A DNA stretch of 64,000 bases from Trichuris trichiura (Eukaryota; Nematoda; Enoplea; Trichinellida; Trichuridae), in contig JBAJFE010000046.1 of assembly GCA_037903355.1 (NCBI GenBank), forward strand, positions 207,935-271,934, given 5' to 3'. Below, piece by piece: positions 60,513-64,000 of this stretch. Position 1 is the stretch's first letter. The number at the start of each line of letters is the position of its first letter. The notes below the pieces were generated by a model. The model did not search any database and had not been told where the DNA came from. It saw only the letters and a list, made by a program, of their open reading frames with translations. Made by a program: the position numbers and the translations under genes.

Positions 60513-62880
60513 CACATGGTAGTTTACATGGCGCGGCATCTCGCAGTTTTTGGTGCACCTGGGAGTGTCAGTCGGTGTCTAATTGCTTGCTACGCTACTT
60601 TATGCATGGACACGACGGCTGACGCTGGCGAAATCGCATGGCGCAATACATTCTAGATCGCAGTGTTAGTTAGATGTAGTCTTAACGTAATTAGATGGGG
60701 TACGAGACAGTTCGTCGCCGCCGGGCGCAACCACGGTGTTGAGCAAACGCGGTTTTGAATTAGGCGTATTTTGCTGCGAGAAGATGCAACATTTTGTTTC
60801 TGCTGAGTCGAAGCAGGGGAGCAGAAATGCAGTTGTCCTTGTGACAGCCTTTATGCTGCTTATCGTAAATATTGGGCAGCATAAAGGCAGCCAGCATTGG
60901 ACGGACTCGCAGTAGATGCACTTTAGAGACAGAAACCGAATTGCAGCAAAATATTGCAGTGGCTAGACAGTGAAAGTTAGCGTGGGACAGTTGGCCGCTG
61001 AGTACTGGCTTTTCCGCTGCCGAAGAAGCATGCAGGAACATCTGGCTGTGATAAGTCATCTTACACACGGCCGTGTAGTACTGCGTAGTAGAATACGATT
61101 AGCTGTAGAGATCGTTGTGGAGTGAGTGTGCAGGTGATAGAGTGGATAGAATTGGTTTATTAGTTGGTGTGAAACAGTTGTAGTAGGGCAGTAGCAATCA
61201 CATGCGCAGAAAGCTAACGTGTGCAGATCAAAATTGCTTGTCGTTAAGCACCTGGGGCCGCAATTGAAGAAATAAGGCGTTGCTTTGGGAAAGTGCACAA
61301 ACGCAAATGATGAAACAAGCATATGCTTTCGTAATCTGCATTTAGTACTAGAAATCGGGAACAGTGAAGGTTATTGGAGTAGTGTTGCACGTGCAGGGAT
61401 AATTTGGAATTTGAAGAGTGACCATTTCGTGAATAGTGAATGCATTGTAAACCTGCTAATTAGTCGTACTGTATGTCGTCGTCTTGTCGGCAGCTAGCTG
61501 CGTGTCGTGCTTGTATTGTCTGTTGGTAGTTGGACTTGTCGACTGGAGAAATTTTGCAAGATGTTGTTGCCATTAGTTTCTCCTCCTTTGGTGCACAGCT
61601 ACAATTGGTTTCGTCAGCAGACTGTTGTACTCCGATTTTCGGTGTTTTGTTAAGTAGACGTTTTTCAACGTGTTGGGAGTGCTGAAAAGAGAAGGTTAGT
61701 CGCTAACGCTGCGGTAATGATGTGCCGTGCCAAGCTACGTATAATTGTAAGTTTGCCTGCGTGTTCGTTATCGTTGCACTCTTGCATTTACCAGGGCGTT
61801 CTGTGTACTTTGTGATTTGTGGCACAGCGTTAGTTCGGTAATTTCATCGGAAGTGCATGACGTGTCCGTTTACAGTTTGTTGCACTGGTGTGGCGGTGTA
61901 TATTCTTCCTCCTTGAAATTTGTTTTTTATCGGCTCTGTGCGTTTCACGCTTGTTTTCATGCAAGTTGGCTATTGGAAGGTTCAGCTATCGGACGGTTGC
62001 AGTTGTGATTAATTTAAATAGGACGGTTGCAATGTGCGGTGGTAGTTTGTAGTCAGAGAAAATGTTCTCATTGGGATATTTTTTAATGTTTGGTGGGCAA
62101 TTTCAAATGTTCCATGAAGCAGTTTCCGAAGAACGGTACATTATGTAAACGGATCGAATGGTTTACATGATTGTTTTCTTCTGCTATCGTATTAGAGCTA
62201 CAGCGTCCATGACCCCCTTCCCACTCGAAGCAGGTGGATTATCCATTGCAGAAGTTCCGATAATTGGTTGGAGTTGTGCAGTTTAGGATAACTTCGCAAG
62301 CTCAGTAGAGTTAGCAGTCAGGCGCCTAATGCGCTTACAGGAAATGGCGGTAGACGCTGCTTTTTTCTTGGTAATGTTGTAAGGGATGTTTTCTTTCTAT
62401 TGTATCTCTTTTAAAGTCGGCTGAGGATTGCATCGGTGACGCAATGTCCGGAGCCGCAGCGTCGATAACAATAAAAGTTCTGACGGACGTATTCAGCATT
62501 GCATTAGGTGTTTTGACCAAGACTCTGGCAGTGCAAATATTCTGCCCCTATACCACCGCCCCTATTGTTACCACGTTTTTTCATCAGCTGACAATAATGA
62601 TGGCTGCGCAGGCACTGACATTACGCATGGAGCGTAAAAGCCTAAATTGCGTTCTGATTTGCGTCAAGACTCAATAGTACCAAAAAGATCAAGAAGAGGG
62701 GTCTATGATGACACGGCGACGCCGGAAGTGTCAGGCGGCTACTTCACAGCGTAATCTCCCTCTCTACAGCATCGTAAGAGGTTATCAGCAGCACAACAGG
62801 ATCCGGTTATCGGTGTAACAGATTAGCGCCGAAGCAATCTGCCAAACTGTAACGTAACAGGCTCATGCAGCGACCCGGTT
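60513..62880. other. Subtelomeric, no gene recognised
   Basis: Short frames only. The run near 62205-62330 and the 77-residue frame at 62444-62677 have no recognisable content. Confidence 0.35.
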
Positions 62881-63430
62881 GTCGGTCTAACTGTTTCGCG
62901 CCGAACTATTTCGGTTGCACTGCATTGTAACAGCGTCTGTTTGTGTCACTGGTGTGTTTAGTGGCCCGTAGGAATTAGCGAAGGTGAGGGAATGTAGCAC
63001 CTGCGCTTTCATTGAAGGTATGGGTAGTACAATGAGGCGTGCAGGTGTTCCAGCTGAGATCTCGTCTAGCGATTCGAGAAAAACATCGGAGGTCAAGTGT
63101 CCTAGCTGCGGCGTGCGTTTCTAGACAGGGTAAATCTCATTCTGCGTTATGTCTGTCGGTCTAACGGATTAGCGCCGAAGTATGTCGCTACACTGCAATG
63201 TAATAGCGTATGCTTTTGTCACTGATGCGTCTAGTGACCTGTAGCGATTAACGGTGATGGAATGTAGCACCTGCGCTTGCATTGAAGGTACGGGAAACAC
63301 AATGCGGCATGCAGGTGTTCAAGCTGAGAACTCGTCTAGCAATTCGAGAAAAACATTGGAGGTCAACTGTCGTAGGTCAACCGAGCTTCGGCGTGCCTTG
63401 GTAGACAGGGTAAATCTCATTTTGCGTAAA
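62881..63430. repeat. Subtelomeric tandem repeat, ~275-bp unit, two copies
   Basis: 62881-63154 and 63155-63430 repeat the same sequence in direct orientation (shared AATGTAGCACCTGCGCTT at 62991 and 63261; ACAGGGTAAATCTCATT at 63125 and 63405). A third partial start (ATTAGCGCCGAAG) lies near 62823. Short indels separate the copies. Confidence 0.85.
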
Positions 63431-63944
63431 GTCTGTCCCGGGATCTAGTGGCCACTTCCCATCGACAAGTGAAGGCAGCGTAAATGTGGCACGAAGAAGG
63501 CGCAATATTCGTAGGGGCATCGACTGGCTGCAGGAGATAGTGCCAGACGAAAAGGCGGCTGTGCTTTCCCTGCGCGGCAAGGGACTGCTGCACAGCCAGG
63601 GCTCCTCCGGTTGCACCCACCCTGACAGGACGAGCCGCCAGCGCCACAGCCGTTGTCACAGTCAACGGTATGTCGAGCGTTAACGTTTACTTCCTCTGAC
63701 GCCTTCTGCCTGATTAGGTACACCCCAATGAACCCGTCGGATGCGCCTATAGCGAAATTGACGCGTCGCCTTCATCAGGCTGAGCGCCTGCGTTAGCAGT
63801 ACGTATGCTTTTTCTCTTTTTGCGTTACTCATTGCTCGCTTGTTCAGTGATCGCTAAATAACGTTACTTTGCGGTATGCTTGTCGTTTGCGCCACGGTTA
63901 AAACTGCATAACCCAACGGCAGCAACGAACACGCGTTATGTTAA
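63431..63944. other. Telomere-proximal unique sequence
   Basis: No gene recognised. A short GC-rich frame pair at 63445-63723 is open on both strands and is probably noise. Confidence 0.4.
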
Positions 63945-64000
63945 GGCTTAGGCTTAGGCTTAGGCTTAGGCTTAGGCTTAGGCTTAGGCTTAGGCTTAGG
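63945..64000 (+). repeat. TTAGGC telomere array
   Basis: After a first degenerate unit (TTAAGGC), perfect TTAGGC units run to the last base of the window, about nine copies. TTAGGC is the nematode telomere repeat. The G-rich strand reads 5' to 3' outward, which fits a true right-hand chromosome end. Confidence 0.97.

Overview
This is the right-hand end of a nematode chromosome. The last ~55 bases are a TTAGGC telomere array with the G-rich strand running toward the window edge. The genes are spliced, with many 50-80 nt introns, and give clear matches to conserved animal families. The lineage is not proven; short introns, TTAGGC telomeres and Penelope-type repeats fit a clade I (Trichuris-like) nematode, which is inference.

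Layout. 1-4.6 kb: an inverted Penelope-like element, a hAT MITE with a perfect 8-bp target duplication, and decayed or unrecognised coding fragments. 4.65-5.2 kb: GABARAP/Atg8 (+). 5.2-9.2 kb: small palindromic repeats. 9.4-17.8 kb: a TPR/Megator-like nuclear-basket coiled-coil protein (+). 18.2-33.2 kb: a dense block holding PSMD13/Rpn9 (-), an F-box/LRR protein (+), the splicing helicase DHX38/PRP16 (-), a REEP-family protein (-), TAX1BP3/TIP-1 (+) and eIF3D (-). 38-45.4 kb: secreted trehalase (-), a beta-hexosaminidase with a frameshift (+) and a GLYAT-like acyltransferase (-). 47-54.3 kb: CPAP/CENPJ/SAS-4 (+) and mitochondrial ribosomal protein L44 (-). 54.3-63.9 kb: gene-poor subtelomere with a pogo/Tigger-like fragment, a large inverted repeat and a tandem repeat. 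The genes are mostly housekeeping (autophagy, nuclear pore, proteasome, splicing, translation initiation, centriole, mitochondrial ribosome) and do not form one pathway.

The most unusual content is a scattered set of short insertions, at least nine, each flanked by a perfect 11-14 bp direct repeat. Most are foldbacks or single arms of foldbacks. Most carry a motif matching the hammerhead ribozyme core (CUGANGA, a stem-loop, GAAA, a 4-nt palindromic helix III, and a helix I across the predicted cleavage site). Five sit in introns and one lies 8 bp past the trehalase stop codon. Single-arm copies are truncated at one end only, as expected from target-primed reverse transcription. They look like non-autonomous, hammerhead-bearing retroelements (retrozyme-like) related to the Penelope-like element at the left edge, and belong to at least two sequence families.

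Exon coordinates were worked out by hand from reading frame, splice sites and remembered family sequences. Phases were checked where stated. No search or folding program was run.
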